Shown here piece by piece: positions 1 through 6,148 of a DNA stretch of 10,184 nucleotides; positions within the stretch are counted from its first letter, which is position 1; the number at the start of each line of letters is the position of its first letter. Under the pieces are notes generated by a model. That model was given only the letters and a program-made list of their open reading frames with translations. It did no database searches and was not told where the DNA came from. The stretch covers positions 1 to 10,184 of the forward strand of contig JACCZO010000296.1 in assembly GCA_013695925.1 (NCBI GenBank), written 5' to 3'. The translations under genes were made by a program, and so were the position numbers. Source of the stretch: Chthoniobacterales bacterium. Its GTDB lineage: Bacteria > Verrucomicrobiota > Verrucomicrobiia > Chthoniobacterales > UBA10450.

Positions 1-166
1 AGCGAAAACCCTCCACGCCCATGAGTTTGCCGAGTGGCACTCGCAGTTGTTCACAAACGCGAAAAACCGCGGAATCTTTTGCGTCGGCGGGTTTGCCCGA
101 TGCCACTTCGTGATCCAGAAGCTGGCGCGCAAATCCTTTCGGCATCGCGGTGAAGGTGGCTGACAT
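1..166 (-). CDS. Hypothetical protein, N-terminal fragment (cut by window edge)
   Basis: An open frame runs from an ATG at 166 to the window edge, giving the first 55 residues with no stop. It begins MSATFTAMPKGFARQLLDHE and later contains LRVPLGKLMGVEGF. The fragment is soluble and fairly basic, with no signal peptide, membrane segment or catalytic motif visible. It reads like the start of a hypothetical family that I associate loosely with soil Verrucomicrobia and Planctomycetes, but I cannot name a function. It lies on the same strand as nuoA-nuoB, 57 bp downstream of nuoB, where nuoC would often sit. It does not resemble NuoC. No clear Shine-Dalgarno sequence precedes the ATG. It is called a gene because the frame is fully open, its composition is protein-like and no competing frame exists here. 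Confidence 0.55.
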   Translation of the reverse strand, partial: MSATFTAMPKGFARQLLDHEVASGKPADAKDSAVFRVCEQLRVPLGKLMGVEGFR

Positions 167-172
167 CGGTTA

Positions 173-208
173 CGTAGGGGACGTAGTTACTATTTCCCCA
201 CCCCTACG
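173..208. repeat. Intergenic inverted repeat (8-bp perfect stem)
   Basis: CGTAGGGG at 173-180 is the perfect reverse complement of CCCCTACG at 201-208, with 20 bases between the arms. ACGTAG also occurs twice in direct orientation (172-177 and 181-186). The element fills most of the 57-bp gap between the nuoB stop and the start of the next minus-strand gene. On the transcribed minus strand no T-run follows the second arm, so it is not a classic intrinsic terminator. It could be an mRNA-processing hairpin, an attenuator or a protein-binding palindrome. Confidence 0.45.
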
Positions 209-223
209 CTCGTTACAAACTCT

Positions 224-844
224 TTAGCGGTGAATTTCAGGCGGATGAAAAAGCGCCGGATTCGCCGGCGGTTGCAGATCGTGGGCACCAAACTCCGGCA
301 CCGGAAACTCGCTCGGGTGCGTCGCCTCCAGATGATCGGCTTTGGGCGTGCCGGTCAATCTTTGCCCGTCGATTTTGCGCTGCAATTCCATGAAAGCGTG
401 GAGCAGCGCCTCCGGCCGGGGCGGGCAGCCGGAGATGTAAACGTCGACTGGAATATAGCGGTCGATCCCCTTGAGGACGTTATAGCCCTGCTTGAAGGGC
501 CCGCCGGAAATGGCGCAGGCGCCCATCGAGATGACGTATTTCGGGTCCGGCATCTGGTTGTAGAGCCTAACGATTTGCGGGGCCATCTTCTTCGTCACGG
601 TGCCGGCCACGATCATGAGATCGGCCTGGCGCGGCGAAGGGCGAAAGACTTCGCCGCCGAAGCGCGCGAGGTCGTAGCGCGAGGCGGCGGTCGCGATCAT
701 CTCGATCGCGCAACAGGCGAGCCCGAACTGGAGCGGCCAAATCGAATTCTTTCGGCCCCAATTATAGAGCTCCTGCATCGAGGTCACCCAGATGCCCTGC
801 TTTTGCAGCTCGCTGCGGAGTCCTTCGTCGATTTGCGGCGCCAT
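224..844 (-). CDS. nuoB: NADH-quinone oxidoreductase subunit B (NuoB)
   Basis: This is the 206-residue complex I subunit that carries the terminal [4Fe-4S] cluster N2 and passes electrons to quinone at the junction of the peripheral and membrane arms. The family's four cluster cysteines are all visible: the adjacent pair in GLACCAIEM (C44, C45), C110 in SMGACAISGG and C140 in YISGCPPRPEA. The conserved core spans about residues 18-160. The last 45 residues form a proline-rich tail that is less conserved. A longer upstream reading of the same frame is possible, but the ATG at 844 is chosen because it gives the family's normal N-terminus and shares one base with the nuoA stop (TGATG), implying translational coupling. 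The protein is peripheral on the cytoplasmic side of the inner membrane. Confidence 0.95.
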   Translation of the reverse strand: MAPQIDEGLRSELQKQGIWVTSMQELYNWGRKNSIWPLQFGLACCAIEMIATAASRYDLARFGGEVFRPSPRQADLMIVAGTVTKKMAPQIVRLYNQMPDPKYVISMGACAISGGPFKQGYNVLKGIDRYIPVDVYISGCPPRPEALLHAFMELQRKIDGQRLTGTPKADHLEATHPSEFPVPEFGAHDLQPPANPALFHPPEIHR

Positions 845-1218
845 CACTTCGTCCAATTTAGACAACCTTTGCCCCAGGCCCAAACCAGCCCTTCCAGCAA
901 GAGGAGCAGGAAAATCAAAATCGCGACGAACGCGCCAAACGGCAAACCGGTGAACGCGACCGCGAAGGGCACCAGGAAAATCGATTCGACGTCGAAGATG
1001 AGAAAGATGATTGCGTAGAGATAGAACTGCGCGTGGAATTGGATCTGCGCTTCGCCTAACGACTCCACGCCGCATTCATAGGTTGCGTTTTTGGCCGGGC
1101 CCGGTTTGGGCGGTTGAAAAAATCTTCGCCACAGCCAGGCTAGGGCCAGCGGCATGACGGGAAAAGTCAACGCCACCCCGCAGAAGATGATGAGAAAAAA
1201 GTAGGGATCAGGCGCCAT
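844..1218 (-). CDS. nuoA: NADH-quinone oxidoreductase subunit A (NuoA)
   Basis: A 124-residue integral membrane subunit of complex I. Three hydrophobic helices lie at about residues 5-28, 65-88 and 93-116. Between helices 1 and 2 is the conserved cytoplasmic loop with YECGVESLG (E48, C49, G50), followed by FYLYAIIFLIFDVES (D76, E78), the signature of NuoA/ND3. This loop changes conformation near the quinone site in known complex I structures. The start is the ATG at 1218; an in-frame TTG at 1269 would add 17 non-conserved residues and is less likely. The stop overlaps the nuoB start by one base. It is first in a nuoA-nuoB pair, with 112 bp separating it from the upstream SRPBCC gene on the same strand. 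The ribosome-binding site is weak. Confidence 0.93.
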   Translation of the reverse strand: MAPDPYFFLIIFCGVALTFPVMPLALAWLWRRFFQPPKPGPAKNATYECGVESLGEAQIQFHAQFYLYAIIFLIFDVESIFLVPFAVAFTGLPFGAFVAILIFLLLLLEGLVWAWGKGCLNWTK

Positions 1219-1330
1219 AATGAGCGAATCGATCTCGGAGAGATTGACTGACGAAGCGCTTTTTCGCAATCAAACGCTGGGAGCGTCGAGCAAATAATCG
1301 TCCGCTCCGCTTTCCCGATTGGCGCGGGCG

Positions 1331-1798
1331 TCAGTTCGTCGGTGACGCGACCGGCGTGCCAAACAGCTTCCCCAACTGTTCGGTGCGAAAAGCGAAGATT
1401 TTTTCCACGTCCCGGCGCACTATCAGCCAGTTGATGAGCGCACCGCCCCAGACGGAGTAGCGCACGAAGTCGGTGCAAAGGGTCGCGTCGCCCTGCTCCT
1501 CGAAGCGATGTTCGTGAATCCATTCGCGATACGGTCCGCGCCGCTGTTCGTCGACAAATGACAGAGGCGGATCCCAGCGGGTGATTTCCGAGCGCCAGGC
1601 CAGGGGAAGGCCGTGCACGCGCAGTTTGTAATCAATCAGTGTTCCCGGCTGCATCGTGATCGGTTGCGGCGTGAGGACGCGGAACTTTAGCCACGGTGGT
1701 GTGAGCACTTCGAAGTTCCCGGCGTCGGCGAAAAACCGGAAGATTTCGTCGCGCTTGCGCGGGAGCAGGATTTCGGAACGGAAGGAAAATTCCTGCAT
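1331..1798 (-). CDS. SRPBCC-fold (START/PYR/Bet v1-like) ligand-binding protein
   Basis: A 155-residue protein beginning MQEFSFRSEILLPRKRDEIF. Its pattern matches small stand-alone SRPBCC proteins of the COG4276 type: an N-terminal strand, a helix with a phenylalanine-rich segment (DEIFRFFADAGNFEVLTPPW, about 17-36), a run of beta strands, WIHEHRFEEQG (about 93-103) and a long C-terminal helix (FAFRTEQLGKLF, 135-146). Such proteins bind hydrophobic ligands in a deep cavity, but the ligand is unknown and no catalytic residues can be claimed. The frame stays open far upstream through neighbouring genes, so the ATG at 1798 is chosen because it gives the family N-terminus and lies 2 bp after the peroxiredoxin stop. 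It is third in the carH-peroxiredoxin-SRPBCC operon. Genes of this kind often accompany light-induced photolyase/LitR clusters, so a role in photo-stress or membrane lipid/pigment handling is an inference. Confidence 0.75.
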   Translation of the reverse strand: MQEFSFRSEILLPRKRDEIFRFFADAGNFEVLTPPWLKFRVLTPQPITMQPGTLIDYKLRVHGLPLAWRSEITRWDPPLSFVDEQRRGPYREWIHEHRFEEQGDATLCTDFVRYSVWGGALINWLIVRRDVEKIFAFRTEQLGKLFGTPVASPTN

Positions 1799-1800
1799 CC

Positions 1801-2280
1801 TTACTGGCCGAGAGTTGGCCTCTCTCGAAGGTGGTCGAAGATTGCCGGAGAATCGGCCGCGCGGCCTTTCCAGCTGATGACTCCGTCGCGAATCAGAAAC
1901 GCCCGCCGCGCCGGGAAGCCAAAGAACGACGGGACGTGAAAGGCGGCGGCGATTTCTCCCTTCGTGTCCGCGAGCAAATCGAAAGGCAGCTGATGACGCG
2001 TTTTGAAGGCCTGCAAACGCTCCGCCGGATCGCTGCTGACGCCAAAAATCTGGACCCCGCTCTCCTGCAGTTGATCGAACCCATCGCGAAATCGGCAGGC
2101 GTGCGCCGTGCAAACCGGTGTGCCCGCTCGCAAATAGAAGTAAATCAGAACGGGCCCGCGCTGGTAGGCCGAAGCGAGATCGACGATCGCTCGATCCTGA
2201 TTCATGACCTGCAGGGCGGGCGCGCGCTCGCCGATCTGCAAATTGGGTTTGTTTGCCTTGCGGCCAAAGAGAGATGTCAT
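1801..2280 (-). CDS. Peroxiredoxin, BCP/PrxQ-like (AhpC/TSA family)
   Basis: A 159-residue thioredoxin-fold peroxidase that would reduce hydrogen peroxide or lipid hydroperoxides with thiol reductants. The active site reads RAGTPVCTAHAC. T54 and C57 fit the peroxidatic T-x-x-C motif. C62, five residues on, matches the resolving cysteine position of BCP/PrxQ atypical 2-Cys enzymes. R125 in ARRAFLI is the likely conserved active-site arginine. The usual first proline of PxxxTxxC is leucine here (L50; TTG codon), which is unusual. No signal peptide is seen, so it should be cytosolic. The start ATG at 2280 overlaps the carH stop as ATGA (2277-2280), showing an operon with the light sensor. The SRPBCC gene follows after 2 bp. 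Function is confident at family level; physiological substrate and reductant are not known. Confidence 0.88.
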   Translation of the reverse strand: MTSLFGRKANKPNLQIGERAPALQVMNQDRAIVDLASAYQRGPVLIYFYLRAGTPVCTAHACRFRDGFDQLQESGVQIFGVSSDPAERLQAFKTRHQLPFDLLADTKGEIAAAFHVPSFFGFPARRAFLIRDGVISWKGRAADSPAIFDHLRERPTLGQ

Positions 2281-3206
2281 ATCCGGTGGGCTTTGATTTT
2301 CGCCAGTTCGGTCTGGAAATGCGCGAGGTCCCGGATCGCGACCGCGTTGATCGCCTCGATGGCCGCCGCGTAACTATCCGCCGCGCGTCCGCAGACGAGA
2401 ATATTGACGTTGGCGGGAAGAAGATGCCGCAAATCTTGGAGCTCGGGTTGGATGTTCGGGTCGTCCTCTGGATAAATGATGCTGAGCACGACAGCCCGCG
2501 CGCGGTTCTGCAAGGCGACTCCGGCAATCTCCGCCGCGGGCAGGCTTGGTCCGAGATAAATGGAGTGCCAGCCTTGTTCGGCTGCGAGAGAAGCGGCCAT
2601 GACGGCTCCCAGTTCATGCAATTGCCCCTGCGGCGTGGCCACGACTACGGTCGAGTTGGAAGTGGTGCCGGCGTATTGCCGCGCCGGATTCAAAAGAAAA
2701 GCGCGAATCGCAGCAGTGGCAAAATGTTCGTGCGCGATCTTCAAATAACCTGCGCCCCACAAATCGCCCAGCTCTTGTGTGAGAGGCGCGATGACGTGCC
2801 GGAGCAGACCATTAAAGCCCGATTCGACCGTCGCACGGTGCAGCTGAGTATTGAGCGCCTCCGTGTCGAAGGCTTTCACTGCCGCGATACAAGCTTGAAT
2901 GATGGGCGCTGCGTTCGCCCGCGCCCCGTTGCTGGTGTCCGCCTTTTTCTGGACCGATATTTGTCCCGATTGCGCGATGAGCGATTCCAGTTTGTCGGTC
3001 GTGAGTTTCGCCACGCTGCTGATGGAATGCCCGAGCAGCGTCGCCTCGCGCAGCAGTTGGAGTCGACGAATGTCGCTCTCGCTGTAGACACGGCGTTTCG
3101 TCTCGGTCCGCTGCGGGACCACCGCCTGGTAGCGCTTTTCCCATACACGCAAAACGTGGGCGCTGATGCCGGTCCGGCGGACGACGGCCTGAATGGGGTA
3201 ATCCAT
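2277..3206 (-). CDS. carH: CarH/LitR-type B12-dependent MerR-family light-responsive repressor
   Basis: A 309-residue regulator. Residues 1-70 form a MerR winged-helix DNA-binding domain (PIQAVVRRTGISAHVLRVWE, RRVYSESDIRRL). A linker with SNGARANAA (92-100) leads to a four-helix B12-capping domain (about 100-180) and a Rossmann-like cobalamin-binding domain (about 185-305). The photoreceptor signature W-x9-EH is intact (W150, E160, H161), with the spacing of Thermus CarH. The lower-axial-ligand histidine is H197 in GQLHELG, where glutamine (Q195) occupies the usual acidic position of ExHxxG. In known CarH proteins, adenosylcobalamin drives tetramer formation and dark repression, and light breaks the Co-C bond and releases DNA. 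It is divergent from the carotenoid operon and leads a carH-peroxiredoxin-SRPBCC operon. It probably controls both and itself through the YTAGAC repeats at 3227-3308. No Shine-Dalgarno is evident. Confidence 0.9.
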   Translation of the reverse strand: MDYPIQAVVRRTGISAHVLRVWEKRYQAVVPQRTETKRRVYSESDIRRLQLLREATLLGHSISSVAKLTTDKLESLIAQSGQISVQKKADTSNGARANAAPIIQACIAAVKAFDTEALNTQLHRATVESGFNGLLRHVIAPLTQELGDLWGAGYLKIAHEHFATAAIRAFLLNPARQYAGTTSNSTVVVATPQGQLHELGAVMAASLAAEQGWHSIYLGPSLPAAEIAGVALQNRARAVVLSIIYPEDDPNIQPELQDLRHLLPANVNILVCGRAADSYAAAIEAINAVAIRDLAHFQTELAKIKAHRI

Positions 3207-3226
3207 GGTAGATGTTTCAACAATCT

Positions 3227-3308
3227 CTAGACATCTGCAAGTCCTTTTTAGACAATAATTAGACTTAAGCCTTGACGGCCGCTAAAAGCTAAATAATAAC
3301 TAGACATT
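3227..3308 (+). promoter_or_regulatory. Candidate CarH operator array: four YTAGAC direct repeats
   Basis: Four same-orientation copies lie in the divergent promoter region: CTAGACATC (3227-3235), TTAGACAAT (3248-3256), TTAGACTTA (3259-3267) and CTAGACATT (3300-3308). All share TAGAC, and three continue with A. Start-to-start spacings are 21, 11 and 41 bp, close to multiples of one helical turn. The 11-bp step matches the tandem direct-repeat architecture known for Thermus CarH operators. Copies 2 and 3 end 4 bp before the -35-like box of the carotenoid operon. Copy 4 sits over the likely transcription start. Copy 1 lies 21 bp upstream of the carH ATG. AGATGT (3211-3216) and ACATCT (3231-3236) also form a small inverted repeat there. 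Binding by this CarH is inferred. Confidence 0.6.
3272..3299 (+). promoter_or_regulatory. Candidate sigma70-type promoter of the carotenoid operon
   Basis: TTGACG at 3272-3277 is a five-of-six match to the -35 consensus. Sixteen bases later, TAATAA at 3294-3299 is the best, though imperfect, -10 candidate in an AT-rich stretch. Transcription would begin near 3306, about 12 bases before the first ATG at 3318. No Shine-Dalgarno sequence lies in this short leader, so the first gene may be read from a nearly leaderless transcript. YTAGAC repeats lie immediately upstream and on top of the start region, as expected for a repressible promoter. Confidence 0.5.
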
Positions 3309-3317
3309 CGTTCAAAT

Positions 3318-4856
3318 ATGAGTGAGCCTATTATTGTTATCGGAGCCGGTCCCGGAGGTCTTGCCTCAGCTATTCTGCTCGCCAGCGCGGGCGCGAAAGT
3401 CAAAGTCATCGAACGGCTCCCAACCCTGGGCGGCCGCACCTCATCGATTGAAGCGGACGGCTTCAAGTTCGATCTCGGCCCGACTTTTTTTCTCTATCCG
3501 CGCGTCCTCGAAGAAATTTTCCGGGCGGCTAGAACGACGTTCCGCGAAGAGGTGGAATTAGTCCGACTCGATCCGCAATATCGAATCATTTTCGGGAACG
3601 GCGGCGAGCTCAACGCCATGCCCGACGTGGCCCGCATGGAAGAGCAAATCGCCGCCCTCGCTCCAGCGGATGCTCCCGGCTTTCGCCGTTTCCTGAACGA
3701 GAACCGGACCAAGCTCGAGCGGATGGAGCCGTGTCTCGAGACGCCGTTCCTCGGCTGGCAGGATCTCATCAACGTGCGGCTGCTCAAGATGCTCCCGATG
3801 CTGCGGCCGCATCAGTCGCTCGATACTTATTTGAAGCGCTTCTTCCAGGATCCGCGCATCCGGCTCGCGTTCTCCTTTCAGTCGAAATACCTCGGGATGT
3901 CTCCCTTCCGCTGCCCGAGCCTTTTCTCGATCCTTTCCTTTCTCGAATACGAGTACGGTGTCTTTCATCCAATCGGCGGTTGCGGTGCGGTCACCGCCGC
4001 GATGGCGCGAGTAGCGCAGCGCCTCGGGGTTGAAATCCGTCTGGATGAACCGGTGGAGGAGATTCTATTCGAGGGTCGACGCGCGAAGGGTGTTCGGACT
4101 GCAGCCGGCGAAGAAAAAGCGAGTGCCGTGGTCGTGAATGCAGATTTCGCCCGCGCCATGTCGCGGCTGGTGCCGGATCGTTTGCGGCGTCGCTGGACCG
4201 ATCGCAAAATCGCGCGCAAGAAATTCTCCTGTTCGACCTTCATGATGTATCTCGGGGTCGAAGGCACTTTCGATTTGCCCCATCACAGCATTCACATCGC
4301 CGCCGATTACGAGCGCAATCTGGACGAAGTGGAAAACCAGCACGTCCTCTCCGCGGATCCTTCGTTTTACGTTCAAAATGCGAGCGTAACCGACCCGACG
4401 CTCGCCCCTCCGGGGATGAGCGCGCTTTACCTGCTCGCGCCCGTCACCCACCAGCATTCGAATGTCGATTGGTCGCGCGAGCGGGTACGTTTTCGTGCCT
4501 TGCTGCTCAGGCAGGTGGCGAAGGCTGGTTTCACCGATCTCGAATCGCGCATTCGTTTCGAGCGCGTCATCACGCCCGACGATTGGGACCAGAAATACGA
4601 AATCCACCAGGGCGCGACCTTCAATCTCGCGCATAGCCTAGATCAAATGCTGCACCTGCGTCCGCACAACCGGTTCGAAGATTTGCAGGGCGTTTATCTG
4701 GTCGGCGGCGGCACGCATCCGGGCAGCGGGCTGCCGGTCATTTTTGAATCCGCGCGCATCAGCTCGCGATTATTGCTCAACGATTTGGGCATGACGCCTG
4801 ATACAAAGTGGGCGCCAACGCCGGAGCTGGCGCCGATGAATCTGGAGACCGCGTGA
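3318..4856 (+). CDS. crtN: CrtN/CrtI-family carotenoid desaturase
   Basis: A 512-residue FAD-dependent desaturase of the phytoene desaturase (CrtI/CrtN) family, which introduces conjugated double bonds into a linear carotenoid precursor at the membrane. The N-terminal dinucleotide-binding motif is VIGAGPGGLASA (G9, G11, G14) with E32 at the end of strand 2 to hold the ADP ribose, then LGGRT. The C-terminal FAD/substrate signature is VGGGTHPGSGLPVIFES (462-478). Length is normal for the family. It is first in the seven-gene operon, directly behind the YTAGAC array. Co-occurrence with a second CrtN-like enzyme, an aldehyde dehydrogenase, a glycosyltransferase and an acyltransferase favours a C30 pathway (squalene or diapophytoene to diapolycopene). 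A C40 substrate cannot be excluded, nor can the desaturase and oxygenase roles be assigned to the two paralogues from sequence alone. Its stop overlaps the next start (TGATG). Confidence 0.85.
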   Translation: MSEPIIVIGAGPGGLASAILLASAGAKVKVIERLPTLGGRTSSIEADGFKFDLGPTFFLYPRVLEEIFRAARTTFREEVELVRLDPQYRIIFGNGGELNAMPDVARMEEQIAALAPADAPGFRRFLNENRTKLERMEPCLETPFLGWQDLINVRLLKMLPMLRPHQSLDTYLKRFFQDPRIRLAFSFQSKYLGMSPFRCPSLFSILSFLEYEYGVFHPIGGCGAVTAAMARVAQRLGVEIRLDEPVEEILFEGRRAKGVRTAAGEEKASAVVVNADFARAMSRLVPDRLRRRWTDRKIARKKFSCSTFMMYLGVEGTFDLPHHSIHIAADYERNLDEVENQHVLSADPSFYVQNASVTDPTLAPPGMSALYLLAPVTHQHSNVDWSRERVRFRALLLRQVAKAGFTDLESRIRFERVITPDDWDQKYEIHQGATFNLAHSLDQMLHLRPHNRFEDLQGVYLVGGGTHPGSGLPVIFESARISSRLLLNDLGMTPDTKWAPTPELAPMNLETA

Positions 4857-6148
4857 TGCACGATCATAACCGGCAACTCACTACTGCGGGCGAGTTGAAT
4901 CTGGCGGCCGCGCGCGCAGCGCAGAAGGAATGGAGCGCGCGACCGATGCACCAACGCTTGCGGCTCGTGCGCGAGTTGCGTCACCTGATCGCCGCCGCGG
5001 CGCCAGAACTGGCAACGGCCGCCGCCGCCGTTAATCAGCGTCCGCTGGCCGAGAAACTTGTCTCCGAAGTCTTGCCTCTGGCCGATGCCTGCAAATGGCT
5101 CGAGCGCTCCGCGGCCGGTGTGCTCGCACCGAGGCGCAGCGGCAATCACGGACAACCGTTTTGGTTGCGCGGATTTTCTTTCGAGGTGCATCGCCAACCT
5201 TTCGGCTTCGTGCTCGTGATCGGCCCGGGCAATTACCCGCTTTTCCTACCCGCGGTGCAGGCTCTCCATGCGCTCGCGGCCGGCAACGCCGTCGTCCTCA
5301 AACCAGCGCCCAGGACCGGCGCGGTCGCGATGGCCTTTGCGCAACTGGTCTACGACGCCGGCTTCGATCCCGCTCTCTTCACGATTCTGCCGGAGAGCAT
5401 CGATGCGGCGCGCGACGCGATCGCGCAAGGCGTCGACAAAGTGATTTTCACCGGCTCATCCGAAAACGGCAGCGCCGTCGCGGAGCAACTGGCGCCACAC
5501 CACACGCCGGCCGTAATGGAACTTTCAGGCGAAGATGCGGTGCTGGTTTTTGCGGACGCGGACATCGACCTGGTCGTGCGCGCGCTCGGCTTCGGCACGC
5601 ACCTTAATGGCGGCGAAACGTGCATGCGTCCGAAAAGGTTGATCGTTGTCGAAGCGATCGCGGATGAGTTGCTCGGGCGCCTGCAGTCTCTGGGCCGGGT
5701 AGAATTTTCAATCGAGCGCGTTGCAGATGAGGCAACCGCGGTTGCGCGCGCCGAAGCCCACGATTACGCGCTCGGAGTTTCCATTTTCTCGCGCGACGTC
5801 GCCAAGGCGCAATCGATCGCGCCACATATCAAGAGCGGCTTTGTGTTGATCAACGACTTGATCGCGCCCACCGCCGATCCGCGCCTGCCTTTCGGCGGCG
5901 TGAAGAAGAGCGGCTTTGGCGTAACTCGCGGCGATGAGGGGCTGCTCGAGATGACGTTTCCTCACGTCGTTGGCGTGCGTCGCGGCAAATTTTATCGGCA
6001 CTTCGACGAAACGTCGGCGGGCGACGCGCACATTTTCTTTTCTTACATCCTGGCCGCGCACGGCCGCAACGGGGCGCGTCTCGGCGCGTTCCGCAAACTG
6101 GCCGGCGCGCTCACCAGGCGCATCCGGAATGAAAGGGCACCCTTATGA
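4856..6148 (+). CDS. Aldehyde dehydrogenase, compact form (carotenoid-aldehyde oxidising)
   Basis: A 430-residue NAD(P)-dependent aldehyde dehydrogenase. In this context it most likely oxidises the terminal aldehyde of a diapocarotenal to a carboxylic acid, as CrtNc/AldH do in C30 pathways. Catalytic elements are present: GPGNYPL (N126, oxyanion Asn), LKPAP (K149, cofactor), FTGSSENG (198-205), ELSGED (E222, general base), GGETC (C256, nucleophile) and PFGGVKKSGFG (345-355). It is clearly shorter than the roughly 490 residues usual for the superfamily. About 75 residues normally lying between the nucleophile and the EIFGPV motif are missing, and EIFGPV is reduced to something like LGRV (279-282). 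The ATG at 4856 is chosen over an in-frame GTG at 4808. It overlaps the crtN stop (TGATG) and follows GGAG at 4843-4846. The C-terminal 50 residues are a basic extension with HIFFSYILA, perhaps membrane-associating. Its stop overlaps the next gene as ATGA. Confidence 0.87.
   Translation: MHDHNRQLTTAGELNLAAARAAQKEWSARPMHQRLRLVRELRHLIAAAAPELATAAAAVNQRPLAEKLVSEVLPLADACKWLERSAAGVLAPRRSGNHGQPFWLRGFSFEVHRQPFGFVLVIGPGNYPLFLPAVQALHALAAGNAVVLKPAPRTGAVAMAFAQLVYDAGFDPALFTILPESIDAARDAIAQGVDKVIFTGSSENGSAVAEQLAPHHTPAVMELSGEDAVLVFADADIDLVVRALGFGTHLNGGETCMRPKRLIVVEAIADELLGRLQSLGRVEFSIERVADEATAVARAEAHDYALGVSIFSRDVAKAQSIAPHIKSGFVLINDLIAPTADPRLPFGGVKKSGFGVTRGDEGLLEMTFPHVVGVRRGKFYRHFDETSAGDAHIFFSYILAAHGRNGARLGAFRKLAGALTRRIRNERAPL

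Noticed and set aside
858..866. TTAGACAAC match to the operator core inside nuoA
   Set aside because: A single isolated copy within coding sequence; expected by chance and not phased with others.
230..1018. 262-codon open frame on the plus strand
   Set aside because: Exactly antisense to nuoB and nuoA, arginine-rich, no domain; a shadow of high-GC codon use.
1219..1330. Promoter or terminator between the SRPBCC gene and nuoA
   Set aside because: A 5-bp hairpin (ACGCT/AGCGT at 1274-1286) exists but has no proper U-tract, and no convincing -35/-10 pair could be placed for nuoA.
1331..2617. Single 428-codon minus-strand protein including the SRPBCC domain
   Set aside because: The upstream part is an accidental open frame across the peroxiredoxin and carH genes; the family N-terminus begins at the ATG at 1798.
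2253..3230. 325-codon open frame on the plus strand
   Set aside because: Antisense to carH, no recognisable fold or motifs; the opposite strand has clear MerR and B12-binding domains.
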